Assembly (NCBI GenBank): GCA_002789895.1
Contig: PFUC01000090.1
Location: forward strand, 1 to 15,449
Length of the DNA: 15,449 nucleotides
Direction: 5' to 3'
Source: Candidatus Collierbacteria bacterium CG_4_9_14_3_um_filter_43_16
GTDB taxonomy: Bacteria > Patescibacteriota > Microgenomatia > UBA1400 > MFAQ01
The position numbers and the translations under genes are program-made. Of the stretch, positions 6,201 through 12,579 are shown one piece after another (position 1 is the first letter of the stretch; each line of letters starts with the position of its first letter). The notes beneath the pieces are model-generated. The model saw nothing but the letters and a program-made list of their open reading frames with translations. It made no database searches and was not told the origin of the DNA.

Positions 6201-6482
6201 AGTTAAAGACCAGTGTGAGGCGAGATTTACAGTTAGGATAGGCCCGGCCAGTTTACCGGAAAACCGAGTCCGTTTCCGCCCACACGGTCCGACAACTAGT
6301 ACGCAGTGCGACTCTGCGCCCGGGCTTTCGGCCCGATCCCACCTTCCGGTGGGAGAAGTTGACAAAGAAGTACCGCGTTTGAACCGTATTATCGACTGGT
6401 TCAAAAAGGTGCCCTCCACTGGGGGGGTGAACTTCTGAAGTCAGCTGTCGAGCCTCTCGTGAAAACGAGAGGCTTATTTTTT
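6201..6482 (+). ncRNA. Unclassified structured RNA, about 280 nt
   Basis: This region has a consensus promoter upstream, a terminator at its end, no convincing protein, and GC-rich pairing absent from neighbouring spacers. Helices seen: a 13-bp long-range stem with two single bulged A residues (6208-6222 with 6277-6289); GGGC/GCCC with a TTTCG loop near 6321-6333; TCCCACC/GGTGGGA (6338-6355); TTTGAACC (6378-6385) with GGTTCAAA (6398-6405) around a 12-base loop; and AGAAGTT (6354-6360) with AACTTCT (6430-6436), which encloses the last hairpin. I looked for and did not find the hallmarks of RNase P RNA, tmRNA, SRP RNA or 6S RNA. Orientation is mildly uncertain: bulged A residues, promoter and terminator favour plus, while GGAA and GAAA loops and one G-U pair would favour minus. 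Confidence 0.55.
6451..6482 (+). terminator. Strong Rho-independent terminator
   Basis: Perfect 9-bp stem AGCCTCTCG (6451-6459) with CGAGAGGCT (6466-6474), loop TGAAAA, followed by TATTTTTT. On the minus strand no T-run follows the stem, so it acts on plus-strand transcripts. The only candidate transcript is the RNA starting near 6201. It ends 5 bases from the stop codon of the convergent M23 peptidase gene. Confidence 0.85.
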
Positions 6483-6486
6483 GGGC

Positions 6487-7620
6487 TTATTGAACGTGAA
6501 GATAGAAACTGACTACCTCATCGGGATGTTCGATATAGACAATGTGAATGGTACTAGAACCACAGGCCTGCGAAGACTTAAACAAGGTTCCGTCGGCCGG
6601 AGCACGGATAACATCACTGCTAGTGGATACCATGTCATAGCCCGTGTGTTTACCACCGGAATATTTGTACCTCCAGGAATAGGGCGTACTCCCATAAAAT
6701 TGAGTGAGGCGGACAGTGTCTTCCAACGGCCAAGACCAATTACCAGAGCCTACTTTAATATCTCCGCGATTATCCTGCTCGTCTTTGACTGTTTTGGCAG
6801 ACAAATATTGGCCGGGGTTGGTCCATTCTCCTTTTTTTCTAATTTCAAAATGTAAATGTTTGCCGGTAGAACAGTTTGGATAGCCGGAATTACCTGTAAG
6901 TGCGATCGGGTCTCCCCTTTTTATTGGACCAACCTTGATACCGGAAACTAAAGCCTTTTCGATGGCTGCTTTTTCATCTAACGCTTGCTGCAATAATTGT
7001 TGGTATTTTTTTTCGTTGTTTTGGGTGTCTAGAAGCATGGCCTGTTTTTCTTTTAACAATTGGTTTTGAGATCTTTTTTGAGCCTCTAGTTTGTTTTTAA
7101 GTTTTTCAATTTCTTGTTGCTTGGTGACCTTAGTCTGTTTCCGGAGATCGTAATCTTTACGGGAATTTTCCAGCTCCGCGAGGATCATTTGATCCTTCGC
7201 CTTGACCGAATTTAGATATTTTAGTTTGGTGAAGTAATCACCGACTGAGTCCGTCGAAAAGATAAGATCCAGGGGAGTGACACGTGACCGACGGTAACTT
7301 TCCCGAACCCGAGCAAGATAAATCTTGGTCAACTCAGCCATGGATTGGTTTACAGTATCCAAAACTCCGCTTAAAACAGAGATTTCTTTTTCTAACGAGG
7401 CAATTTGGGAGATGGTCTGGTTTATCTGTCCCCGGATGAGATTAATTTTGGTATTGAAGACGGAAATTGCCTGCTTGTGAGTGGCTTCTTCATCACTCAG
7501 CATTTGAAGTTTCTGAGCGCAAACATCAATAGAGACGGCCGACCCATCACATTCGATAGCCCTGATTGTGCTTGCATGTAGAAGAAATAATAGAAAAAAA
7601 ACGAAAGCTATCTTTCTCAT
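6487..7620 (-). CDS. Secreted coiled-coil M23 peptidase (EnvC-like) with permuted catalytic domain
   Basis: A 377-residue exported murein hydrolase or hydrolase activator. Signal peptide: residues 1-21 (hydrophobic, ending TIRA). A long coiled coil spans about 38-222, as in EnvC and other partners of FtsEX. The M23 (LytM) domain is in swapped order: the usual C-terminal half comes first (RGDPIALTGNSGY, then GKHLHFEI with H255 and H257, and NPGQYL), followed by the usual N-terminal half (WSWPL, LTQFYG, KHTGYD with H325 and D329, APADGTLF) and a final YLHVQ with H375 at the very end. All expected zinc and catalytic positions are therefore present, so the domain is circularly permuted rather than broken. 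C250 and C353 could form a disulfide across the new junction. The start overlaps the ftsX stop as ATGA, indicating translational coupling. FtsEX is known to switch such enzymes on at the septum. Confidence 0.92.
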   Translation of the reverse strand: MRKIAFVFFLLFLLHASTIRAIECDGSAVSIDVCAQKLQMLSDEEATHKQAISVFNTKINLIRGQINQTISQIASLEKEISVLSGVLDTVNQSMAELTKIYLARVRESYRRSRVTPLDLIFSTDSVGDYFTKLKYLNSVKAKDQMILAELENSRKDYDLRKQTKVTKQQEIEKLKNKLEAQKRSQNQLLKEKQAMLLDTQNNEKKYQQLLQQALDEKAAIEKALVSGIKVGPIKRGDPIALTGNSGYPNCSTGKHLHFEIRKKGEWTNPGQYLSAKTVKDEQDNRGDIKVGSGNWSWPLEDTVRLTQFYGSTPYSWRYKYSGGKHTGYDMVSTSSDVIRAPADGTLFKSSQACGSSTIHIVYIEHPDEVVSFYLHVQ

Positions 7621-8522
7621 CTTGATCTCTTGACAAATCTAGCGGCGGCAAAAAGGCTAGAGATGAGAGACAGAATTAAACCAAAAGCCAGTAAACCAAC
7701 TAAGAGGAAAAGGTTGATCCAATAAGGTATGGGGAAAGAAATGACTCCTCCGAGTCTTGGTGCCAGAAAAGGTGTGGAATAAAGGAGAGCGATATAGCTA
7801 AGGGTCCAACCGAAGAATGCTCCCAATAAGCCGTAGATTAGAGATTCGGTAATATATGGCTTGATGATATAGAAATTTTGAGCTCCGAGAAGCTTAAGGG
7901 TGCTAATCTCTGTCCGTCGGCCAGAGATTTTCATGGAAATAATAATCATAACAGTCAAAATACAGACAACTGTCAGAGCAATAATGAGTATCAGTCCGGC
8001 ACCACGAATAGCGTTGGTCCATTTGGTGAGCTCAGAAATGACGTCCTGGGGAAAATCAATCTCCTTTTTCCCCTGAGGTGTAGCACTGACGATGTCCGAT
8101 TTTCCCAGGATAGAAACAATGGTGTTGAAGGCGCTAGGATCGGAAGCTGTGATCTCGACACTGGCCGGAAGGATGTCGGCAGTGACAATACCCCAGTCCG
8201 TAACTGTTCCCAATAATACAGGGTCGTTACCGACGCTTTTTTTGTAAATCTCCAAAGCATCTGTCTTGCTGATGTAAATTGCATTTTTGACACCCTGAGT
8301 AGAAGTCATGTTGCTAATTAGACCGGCTACCTGGTCCGTAGTGTGGTCGTCTTTGAGATAGGCAATGATTTGTGGTTTGGTTTCGAAATTTAGAAGAATA
8401 ATATGAGAAGCGAGGGTTACTAAACTAAAAATACCCACCACAAAAAGAGTCAAGCTAATAATAAAAACGGCAGACAGTGCTTGAAAGGGCGCGCGACGGA
8501 TATTTTTGAGGGCAGTGTTCAT
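7617..8522 (-). CDS. ftsX: FtsX, cell-division ABC transporter-like permease
   Basis: FtsX is the membrane partner of FtsE and passes ATP-driven conformational change to an extracytoplasmic wall hydrolase. At 301 residues it has normal length. The layout is typical: cytoplasmic N-terminus with NIRRAPFQ (7-14), membrane helix 1 at 17-44, an extracytoplasmic domain at about 45-170 that would contact the coiled-coil peptidase, then helices at about 173-197, 225-248 and 268-294. The conserved cytoplasmic loop GRRTEISTLKLLGA (201-214) is intact. It starts 29 bases after ftsE and its TGA overlaps the ATG of the M23 gene. The order ftsE-ftsX-peptidase suggests the three act as one complex at the division site. 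Confidence 0.93.
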   Translation of the reverse strand: MNTALKNIRRAPFQALSAVFIISLTLFVVGIFSLVTLASHIILLNFETKPQIIAYLKDDHTTDQVAGLISNMTSTQGVKNAIYISKTDALEIYKKSVGNDPVLLGTVTDWGIVTADILPASVEITASDPSAFNTIVSILGKSDIVSATPQGKKEIDFPQDVISELTKWTNAIRGAGLILIIALTVVCILTVMIIISMKISGRRTEISTLKLLGAQNFYIIKPYITESLIYGLLGAFFGWTLSYIALLYSTPFLAPRLGGVISFPIPYWINLFLLVGLLAFGLILSLISSLFAAARFVKRSR

Positions 8523-8551
8523 AGGATATTTATCGTTTTACATTTAACATT

Positions 8552-9334
8552 TTATATTTCCTTGTGTGGAGTGTGATCTCTCAACTTCGCTCGAGATGAC
8601 GAGGCGGTTTTGGTATGCCCAATTTTTTGTTCTGATTTGACGGGGGGTTTGCCCTCCTTGCCGGCGGGCAGGCCATCGACATCTGAAATTATCTTACCCT
8701 TTTCTAGGTGAATGTTACGATCCGGATTTAGACTGATCAGGGTAACATCGTGAGTAGCCAAGATCACGGTGGTACCATCATCGTTAATTTTTTTGAGAAG
8801 ATTAAAGATTTCGATGGAAGTATCTTTGTCGAGGTTGCCTGTGGGTTCATCGGCGAATAGAATGGCCGGCTCGCAAGCGATGGCTCGGGCGATGGCGGCT
8901 CGCTGAACTTCGCCACCGGATAGTTGACCGGGAAATAAATGTTCCTTACCGGGTATACCAACCATTTTGAGTAATTCTGTAATCTTTTCCTGAATTTTTT
9001 TGCGGTTGTATCCGCCAATCTCCAAGGCGATGGTGATATTTTCACCGATGGTTTTATCCGGAATTATTTTGTAGTCTTGAAAAACGAATCCTACTTTTCT
9101 CCGGATCATGGGGATATTTTTCGATTTTATCAGATTCAGATCTTCACCATCGATAACTATTTTTCCTTTAGTGGGAAGAAGGTCACGAATGAGTAAACGC
9201 CCTAGAGTGGTTTTACCGGCTCCTGATTTACCGGTGATGACGACAAATTCTCCGGGTGAGACGGAAAAATTTACGTCATTCAGAACGACATCACCGTTCG
9301 GATATGATTTGGTGATGTGAGAAAAATCAATCAA
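8552..9334 (-). CDS. ftsE: FtsE, cell-division ATPase with a repeat-derived C-terminal tail
   Basis: ABC-type ATPase of the FtsEX complex, cytoplasmic, bound to FtsX. Motifs: Walker A GKSGAGKTT (35-43), Q-loop Q86 in FVFQDYK, signature LSGGEVQRAAIARA (138-151), Walker B ILFADEPTGNLD (158-169, catalytic E163) and H-loop H195 in ATHD. The start is a TTG at 9334, chosen because MIDFSHITKSYPNG matches the family N-terminus. FtsE proteins usually end near residue 220-230. Here the frame continues to 260 with a low-complexity tail (DGLPAGKEGKPP, then SSSRAKLRDHTPHKEI) that coincides with two repeat-like DNA segments at 8656-8672 and 8565-8600. The ATPase core is complete, so activity is expected; the tail is probably a tolerated insertion. 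Confidence 0.93.
   Translation of the reverse strand: MIDFSHITKSYPNGDVVLNDVNFSVSPGEFVVITGKSGAGKTTLGRLLIRDLLPTKGKIVIDGEDLNLIKSKNIPMIRRKVGFVFQDYKIIPDKTIGENITIALEIGGYNRKKIQEKITELLKMVGIPGKEHLFPGQLSGGEVQRAAIARAIACEPAILFADEPTGNLDKDTSIEIFNLLKKINDDGTTVILATHDVTLISLNPDRNIHLEKGKIISDVDGLPAGKEGKPPVKSEQKIGHTKTASSSRAKLRDHTPHKEI
8565..8600. repeat. Dispersed repeat copy A, inside the ftsE 3' end
   Basis: Shares TGTGGAGTG followed by a GATC/GATT-type segment and a terminal ATGAC with copy B at 9375-9419. Between them lies a region with the inverted TTCGCTCGAGAT core. It is read in frame as the last residues of FtsE and also lies against the start of ftsX. The layout resembles the short palindromic repeats of many bacteria that carry GTCATTGCGAG...GCAATC ends. 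Confidence 0.6.
8656..8672. repeat. GC-rich palindromic repeat within ftsE
   Basis: A 17-base imperfect inverted repeat (minus strand CCTGCCCGCCGGCAAGG) stands out in composition from its surroundings. It encodes GLPAGKEG in the FtsE tail, beyond the end of the ATPase fold. Short GCCGGC-centred elements of this form are common mobile repeats in related genomes, from memory; only one copy is in the window. Confidence 0.45.
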
Positions 9335-9360
9335 GGTTGTATTCGTACGGCTAATTATTA

Positions 9361-9366
9361 ATTATA
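9361..9366 (-). promoter_or_regulatory. Possible -10 box upstream of ftsE
   Basis: A perfect minus-strand TATAAT lies 26 bases before the TTG start of ftsE. No recognisable -35 box is present at 16-18 bases; that position falls in repeat copy B. The call is weak. Confidence 0.3.
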
Positions 9367-9374
9367 ACTGTCGA

Positions 9375-9419
9375 TGTGGAGTGAGATTACTTCGGCTCGG
9401 GTACGAGACTCGCAATGAC
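9375..9419. repeat. Dispersed repeat copy B, upstream of ftsE
   Basis: A 45-base element reading, on the minus strand, GTCATTGCGAG at one end and CACTCCACA at the other, with internal palindromic CGAG/CTCG pieces. It shares TGTGGAGTG and AATGAC/ATGAC ends with copy A (8565-8600) and the GTCATTGCGAG end with copy C (10009-10035). It fills most of the 91-base gap between the 181-aa membrane protein gene and ftsE. Confidence 0.65.
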
Positions 9420-9425
9420 AGAGGC

Positions 9426-9971
9426 TTACTTTGGTAATGGCATGTTTAGGTTTTCAACCTTGACGCGACCGACATCCATAAGCCAACTAGCCTTTTGGCC
9501 TTTGAAAGTTTCTCCCCAAACGGTAATCTGGTGGCCCACCAAGATATCCAGATCTATAACCGAGCTGGTCATGTAGACTGTTTGAGAAGGACCGCCGGGG
9601 CGGACCAACTTGTGTGTACCCTCCCCATTAAGACCACCTTTGTCTAAGACGCCAGTGGCTGTAGTGTTAAAGGCTTTTTCGTCAGCAGAGCCGTAGATAT
9701 CGCCGACCTTGACTCCAGATAGAGGAACTTCGGCTTGAATGTTTTTCAGATCTCCAGATGTTCCTCCGGCCGACTTTCCGAATGCGGAAGTTTTTAGTGT
9801 GGCTCCAGTGTAAAAGCCAATAACGGCAACAAAAACAAAAATAATGGCTGTAACAATGTTTGGTTTAGTGATCATGCTTTTGTTAATTATTTTTGGCTGG
9901 TAGACTTGTGGATCGTCTGCCTTCGAGATAACTGGGTCCATTCGGTCTAGATCGATTGTCTTTATTTCCAT
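9426..9971 (-). CDS. Single-pass membrane protein of unknown function
   Basis: I cannot name this 181-residue protein. Its N-terminal 36 residues are charged and cytoplasmic-looking. One membrane helix follows (about 39-58, IVTAIIFVFVAVIGFYTG), then a Gly/Ser-rich stretch and an extracytoplasmic domain. That domain contains GVKVGDIYGS, GTHKLVRPGG, a beta-strand run and GHQITVWGETFKGQKASW ending in DVGRVKV. The final part has the feel of a small OB-fold-like beta barrel, which is an inference from strand pattern only. The ATG at 9971 gives the charged N-terminus; TAAGAT lies 5 bases upstream, with no Shine-Dalgarno. It lies between prfB and ftsE, separated from each by a spacer carrying a dispersed repeat. 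Position upstream of ftsE suggests, but does not show, a role in the envelope or division. Confidence 0.8.
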   Translation of the reverse strand: MEIKTIDLDRMDPVISKADDPQVYQPKIINKSMITKPNIVTAIIFVFVAVIGFYTGATLKTSAFGKSAGGTSGDLKNIQAEVPLSGVKVGDIYGSADEKAFNTTATGVLDKGGLNGEGTHKLVRPGGPSQTVYMTSSVIDLDILVGHQITVWGETFKGQKASWLMDVGRVKVENLNMPLPK

Positions 9972-10008
9972 GACTTATCTTATCAAATTAATTGGAACTT
10001 ATTTATAT

Positions 10009-10047
10009 AGATTGCCACGCTACGCTCGCAATGACGGGTGGGGGGGG
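10009..10047. repeat. Dispersed repeat copy C and G-run between prfB and the membrane protein
   Basis: Positions 10009-10035 read AGATTGCC to GCAATGAC, with ATTGC/GCAAT inverted ends that could form a hairpin. The minus-strand end GTCATTGCGAG matches copy B. It is followed by GGGTGGGGGGGG, an 8-G run at 10040-10047. The rest of the 139-base gap holds no gene, and I see no clear prfB terminator in it. Confidence 0.6.
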
Positions 10048-10110
10048 AGATGGCCACGTCGTATTGCGGGTTTAATAAATCAAACTCCTACTCCTCATAA
10101 TAATTGGTTT

Positions 10111-11208
10111 TTAAGAAGCGAAGTGTTTTAACTCGGACTCGATAAAGCCATCCAGGTTGCCATCGAGCACTGAATCCGGATTGGTCTCTTCGTACTCGGT
10201 CCGTAGATCTTTAACTAGTTTGTAAGGATGAAGCACGTAAGATCTGATTTGATGTCCCCAGCTGGCGATAGTGGCACTGCCCTTGATTTTGTTTAACTCT
10301 TCTTGTCTCTTGGCTTCCTGAATCTCCCAAAGTTTCGACTTAAGAATTTGCATGGCAATTTTTCTGTTTGCGTCCTGATAACGCTGAGTCTGACATTCAA
10401 CTACGATTCCTGAAGGGACGTGCTTGATACGAACAGCCGTACTGACCTTATTAACGTTTTGTCCCCCAGCACCGCTGGAACGGCTGGCTTCGAACTCGAT
10501 GTCTTCGTCACGGATCTCAACCTTAGCTTCTTCGGGCAAAAGAGGGGTGATCTCGACTCCGGCAAAAGAAGTTTGACGGAGTTTGTCGGCATTAAACGGA
10601 GACTGACGAACTAAGCGATGAGTTCCCTTTTCGTTTTTTAGATATCCATAGGCGAAACGCCCGTGAATGATATAAGAAACCGATTTGATTCCTGTTTCTT
10701 CGCCCGGCAAATACTCAATCGTTTCATAGCTCCACCCTCGCTTCTCAAAGAACCGAGTATACATTCGGCTAAGCATGCTGGCCCAGTCCATAGCTTCGGT
10801 ACCACCTTGCCCGGCCTTGATGGAGAAAACTGCCTCTGACGAATCGTATGGACCAGACAGAAAAGTCACTAGCTCGATCTTTTCCACACTACTCAACAAG
10901 GTTCGATAGAGAATCTTGATTTCTTGGTCCAAACTTTCATCTGCCGAATCTTTAGACATCTCGATAAGCTCTTTGAGATTACGAAGGTCCGTGATTAGTT
11001 TTTCGACCGTATTGATCGTTTCCCTAATACTGGCCATACCAGACATAACCGACTTGGCGTGGTATTCATCAGACCAAAGTTCCGGTTGACCGGATTCGAA
11101 AGTGAGCTTTTCCAAATCCCGGCGTAATTCCGGTAAATTGAGCTTAGCCACGATATCGTTAATTCTCTTTTTTAGATCGAGGATATTAATTTGGTTTTCG
11201 TTCGCCAT
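10111..11208 (-). CDS. prfB: Peptide chain release factor 2 (RF2)
   Basis: RF2 recognises UAA and UGA stop codons in the ribosomal A site and triggers peptide release. The 365-residue length is normal. The N-terminal helical domain is followed by the codon-recognition domain with the RF2-specific SPF tripeptide (RQSPFNADKLRQTSF), and then the catalytic loop SSGAGGQNVNK whose GGQ enters the peptidyl transferase centre. The C-terminal WGHQIRSYVLHPYKLVKD is typical. The ATG at 11208 begins a continuous frame, so the autoregulatory in-frame UGA near codon 26 seen in many prfB genes is absent. The gene's presence, with TGA stops on neighbouring genes such as ftsX, supports standard decoding of UGA as stop. 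The KAS III-like gene ends 69 bases upstream on the same strand. Confidence 0.96.
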   Translation of the reverse strand: MANENQINILDLKKRINDIVAKLNLPELRRDLEKLTFESGQPELWSDEYHAKSVMSGMASIRETINTVEKLITDLRNLKELIEMSKDSADESLDQEIKILYRTLLSSVEKIELVTFLSGPYDSSEAVFSIKAGQGGTEAMDWASMLSRMYTRFFEKRGWSYETIEYLPGEETGIKSVSYIIHGRFAYGYLKNEKGTHRLVRQSPFNADKLRQTSFAGVEITPLLPEEAKVEIRDEDIEFEASRSSGAGGQNVNKVSTAVRIKHVPSGIVVECQTQRYQDANRKIAMQILKSKLWEIQEAKRQEELNKIKGSATIASWGHQIRSYVLHPYKLVKDLRTEYEETNPDSVLDGNLDGFIESELKHFAS

Positions 11209-11277
11209 GATTGAATTTTATCCTAAATATCTATTACGAGTTTCTCAATCCCGATCTGGTGAGGAACATCCAGGTAT

Positions 11278-12519
11278 TTAGGGATTGATCCAACCAATGG
11301 CACCGGCAATGGCGGAACCTATTCCAGGGGCAATCCAAAGCATTGGCTGGTGCTGATCTAACAATTTATTCTCGATCATATAACGCCAACGATTTAGAGT
11401 GGTAGCCGAACTACCATTTGAATAGCCAGCCTTATCCATCAAAAATGGTAATTCCGGCTTATCTAAATAGCGATTAGGGTTTCGGTAAAGTAATTTGGCA
11501 ATGCGATCTACGACAGGTTTACTAGCTGGGTGCATAATAATGTTTTTACCTTTTAACTGGTTCAATAAATTCTTGTTGCCCCATTCATCGACTAGTTCAG
11601 TTATTACTTTAGTTGTTTTGTCGCCGAAGAAAAAACCTGTAGCCATACCATCCATATATACAGCAGATCCATTATCCGGAGTGGGTATTTTAAGAAACGC
11701 ACCCTCAGAAGAAAAATTAAAAATTTCATCACCATGATTCGGAAATTCGTAGTAGTTTGGAATGGGAACTCGAGAGCTTGAAAATTCGTCAAAATCGTAC
11801 ATACTCTTTAACTGAATAACTCCTCCATCTGGTTGAACGACAATCTTTTTGGTATCTAGAACAAATTTTGAGGGTTCAAAGGCCATGAAAGTATTGGCAT
11901 CCCCAAAAATACTTGGGAAAGTTATGGTTTCCGGAGACAAAAATTGATTTTTATCCAGCAATAAACTTAGCGGTTCTAAAGCTCCGATAACGATTCTGGC
12001 GTCATGTAGTGAAGGATCAGACAAACAATCTATAAAAGCACCCACAGCTCCGGCACACGCATAGCGATAAGAACGAGATGTTACACTATTTTCGGAAATA
12101 CCCATTTTGTGCAAAATCGCTTTATTGATAGTAGTGGGTAAAAAAGCTGAAGTATCTAAAAATAAATCGAACCCATCTTCCCAACCTTTAGCCTTGAGAG
12201 TTTTGGCTAATAAAATGGACCCAATTTCAGTCACCCTTTCGAGTGCTCTGGGGATATCAACCTCACGACCCGGAAGATTGGAAAAGTATCGAGTGGTAAA
12301 TCCAGTTGCTGTGATGGCTCTTTTTACAGCATCGACCTTTGATTCATCCAAACCAAGTGATAGCGCAAGATTTAACAAATCTTGATTTTGAATTGGTTCG
12401 GCAAAAGGATGACCTACTATAGTAAGGGCCTCGCCATAGTGAGTAGGTTCTCCAATCTCACTTTTATATTTTTCTAACTCTGGACTATATAAATCGCGTT
12501 CCCTATTTATTCTGAACAT
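11278..12519 (-). CDS. KAS III (FabH)-like thiolase-fold enzyme
   Basis: A 413-residue protein with the duplicated thiolase fold of 3-oxoacyl-ACP synthase III and its relatives. In FabH a Cys-His-Asn triad loads an acyl-CoA and condenses it with malonyl-ACP. The equivalents here are C155 in YRYACAGAVGAF, H330 in IIMHPASKPVVDRI and N368 in GYSNGSSATT. IFGDANTFMAF (204-214) matches the GDGA-type strand, and APGIGSAIAGAIGW (397-410) the closing glycine-rich loop. The order and spacing fit, though the C-to-H distance (175) exceeds that of E. coli FabH (132), implying insertions. No fatty acid, polyketide or isoprenoid genes are near, so substrate and product are unknown; an HMG-CoA synthase-like or other acyl-transfer role is possible. 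The ATG at 12519 has TAAACT 5 bases upstream and no Shine-Dalgarno. Confidence 0.75.
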   Translation of the reverse strand: MFRINRERDLYSPELEKYKSEIGEPTHYGEALTIVGHPFAEPIQNQDLLNLALSLGLDESKVDAVKRAITATGFTTRYFSNLPGREVDIPRALERVTEIGSILLAKTLKAKGWEDGFDLFLDTSAFLPTTINKAILHKMGISENSVTSRSYRYACAGAVGAFIDCLSDPSLHDARIVIGALEPLSLLLDKNQFLSPETITFPSIFGDANTFMAFEPSKFVLDTKKIVVQPDGGVIQLKSMYDFDEFSSSRVPIPNYYEFPNHGDEIFNFSSEGAFLKIPTPDNGSAVYMDGMATGFFFGDKTTKVITELVDEWGNKNLLNQLKGKNIIMHPASKPVVDRIAKLLYRNPNRYLDKPELPFLMDKAGYSNGSSATTLNRWRYMIENKLLDQHQPMLWIAPGIGSAIAGAIGWINP

Positions 12520-12579
12520 TAATCAGTTTACAACTTTTTGAATCTACCTAAAGCTAATTCTTTGGTTTAGAATACATTA
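12520..12579. promoter_or_regulatory. Divergent promoter region with -10-like boxes close to both starts
   Basis: The 60-base gap separates the minus-strand KAS III-like gene from the plus-strand transporter genes, so both promoters must lie here or inside the genes. On the plus strand TAGAAT ends 6 bases before the ATG at 12580. On the minus strand TAAACT ends 5 bases before the ATG at 12519. This spacing would start transcription at or near the A of each ATG, giving leaderless mRNAs. Neither has a good -35 box, and no Shine-Dalgarno is present. Confidence 0.4.

Noticed and set aside
5976..6419. N-terminal extension of the lamin-tail protein to an ATG at 6419
   Set aside because: The extension is rich in Cys, Ser and Arg with no fold, and would bury a clear signal peptide at residue 149. 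The GTG at 5975 is the better start.
6366..6420. T-box-like TACCGCG and tRNA-like GGTTCAAA ... CTCCA in the plus strand
   Set aside because: There is no GGGTGG part of the T-box, no downstream plus-strand gene, and the T-arm cannot pair, so neither a T-box nor a tRNA or tmRNA end is supported.
6052..6438. Plus-strand open frame across the noncoding locus
   Set aside because: Its translation has no domain-like character, the frame starts upstream of the strong promoter, and the sequence is dominated by RNA-type helices.
7617..7620. Recoding of TGA as an amino acid
   Set aside because: TGA ends ftsX and the transporter ATPase exactly at overlapping starts, and an intact RF2 is present.
11120..11208. 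Programmed frameshift in prfB
   Set aside because: The reading frame is continuous from the ATG and there is no early in-frame TGA.
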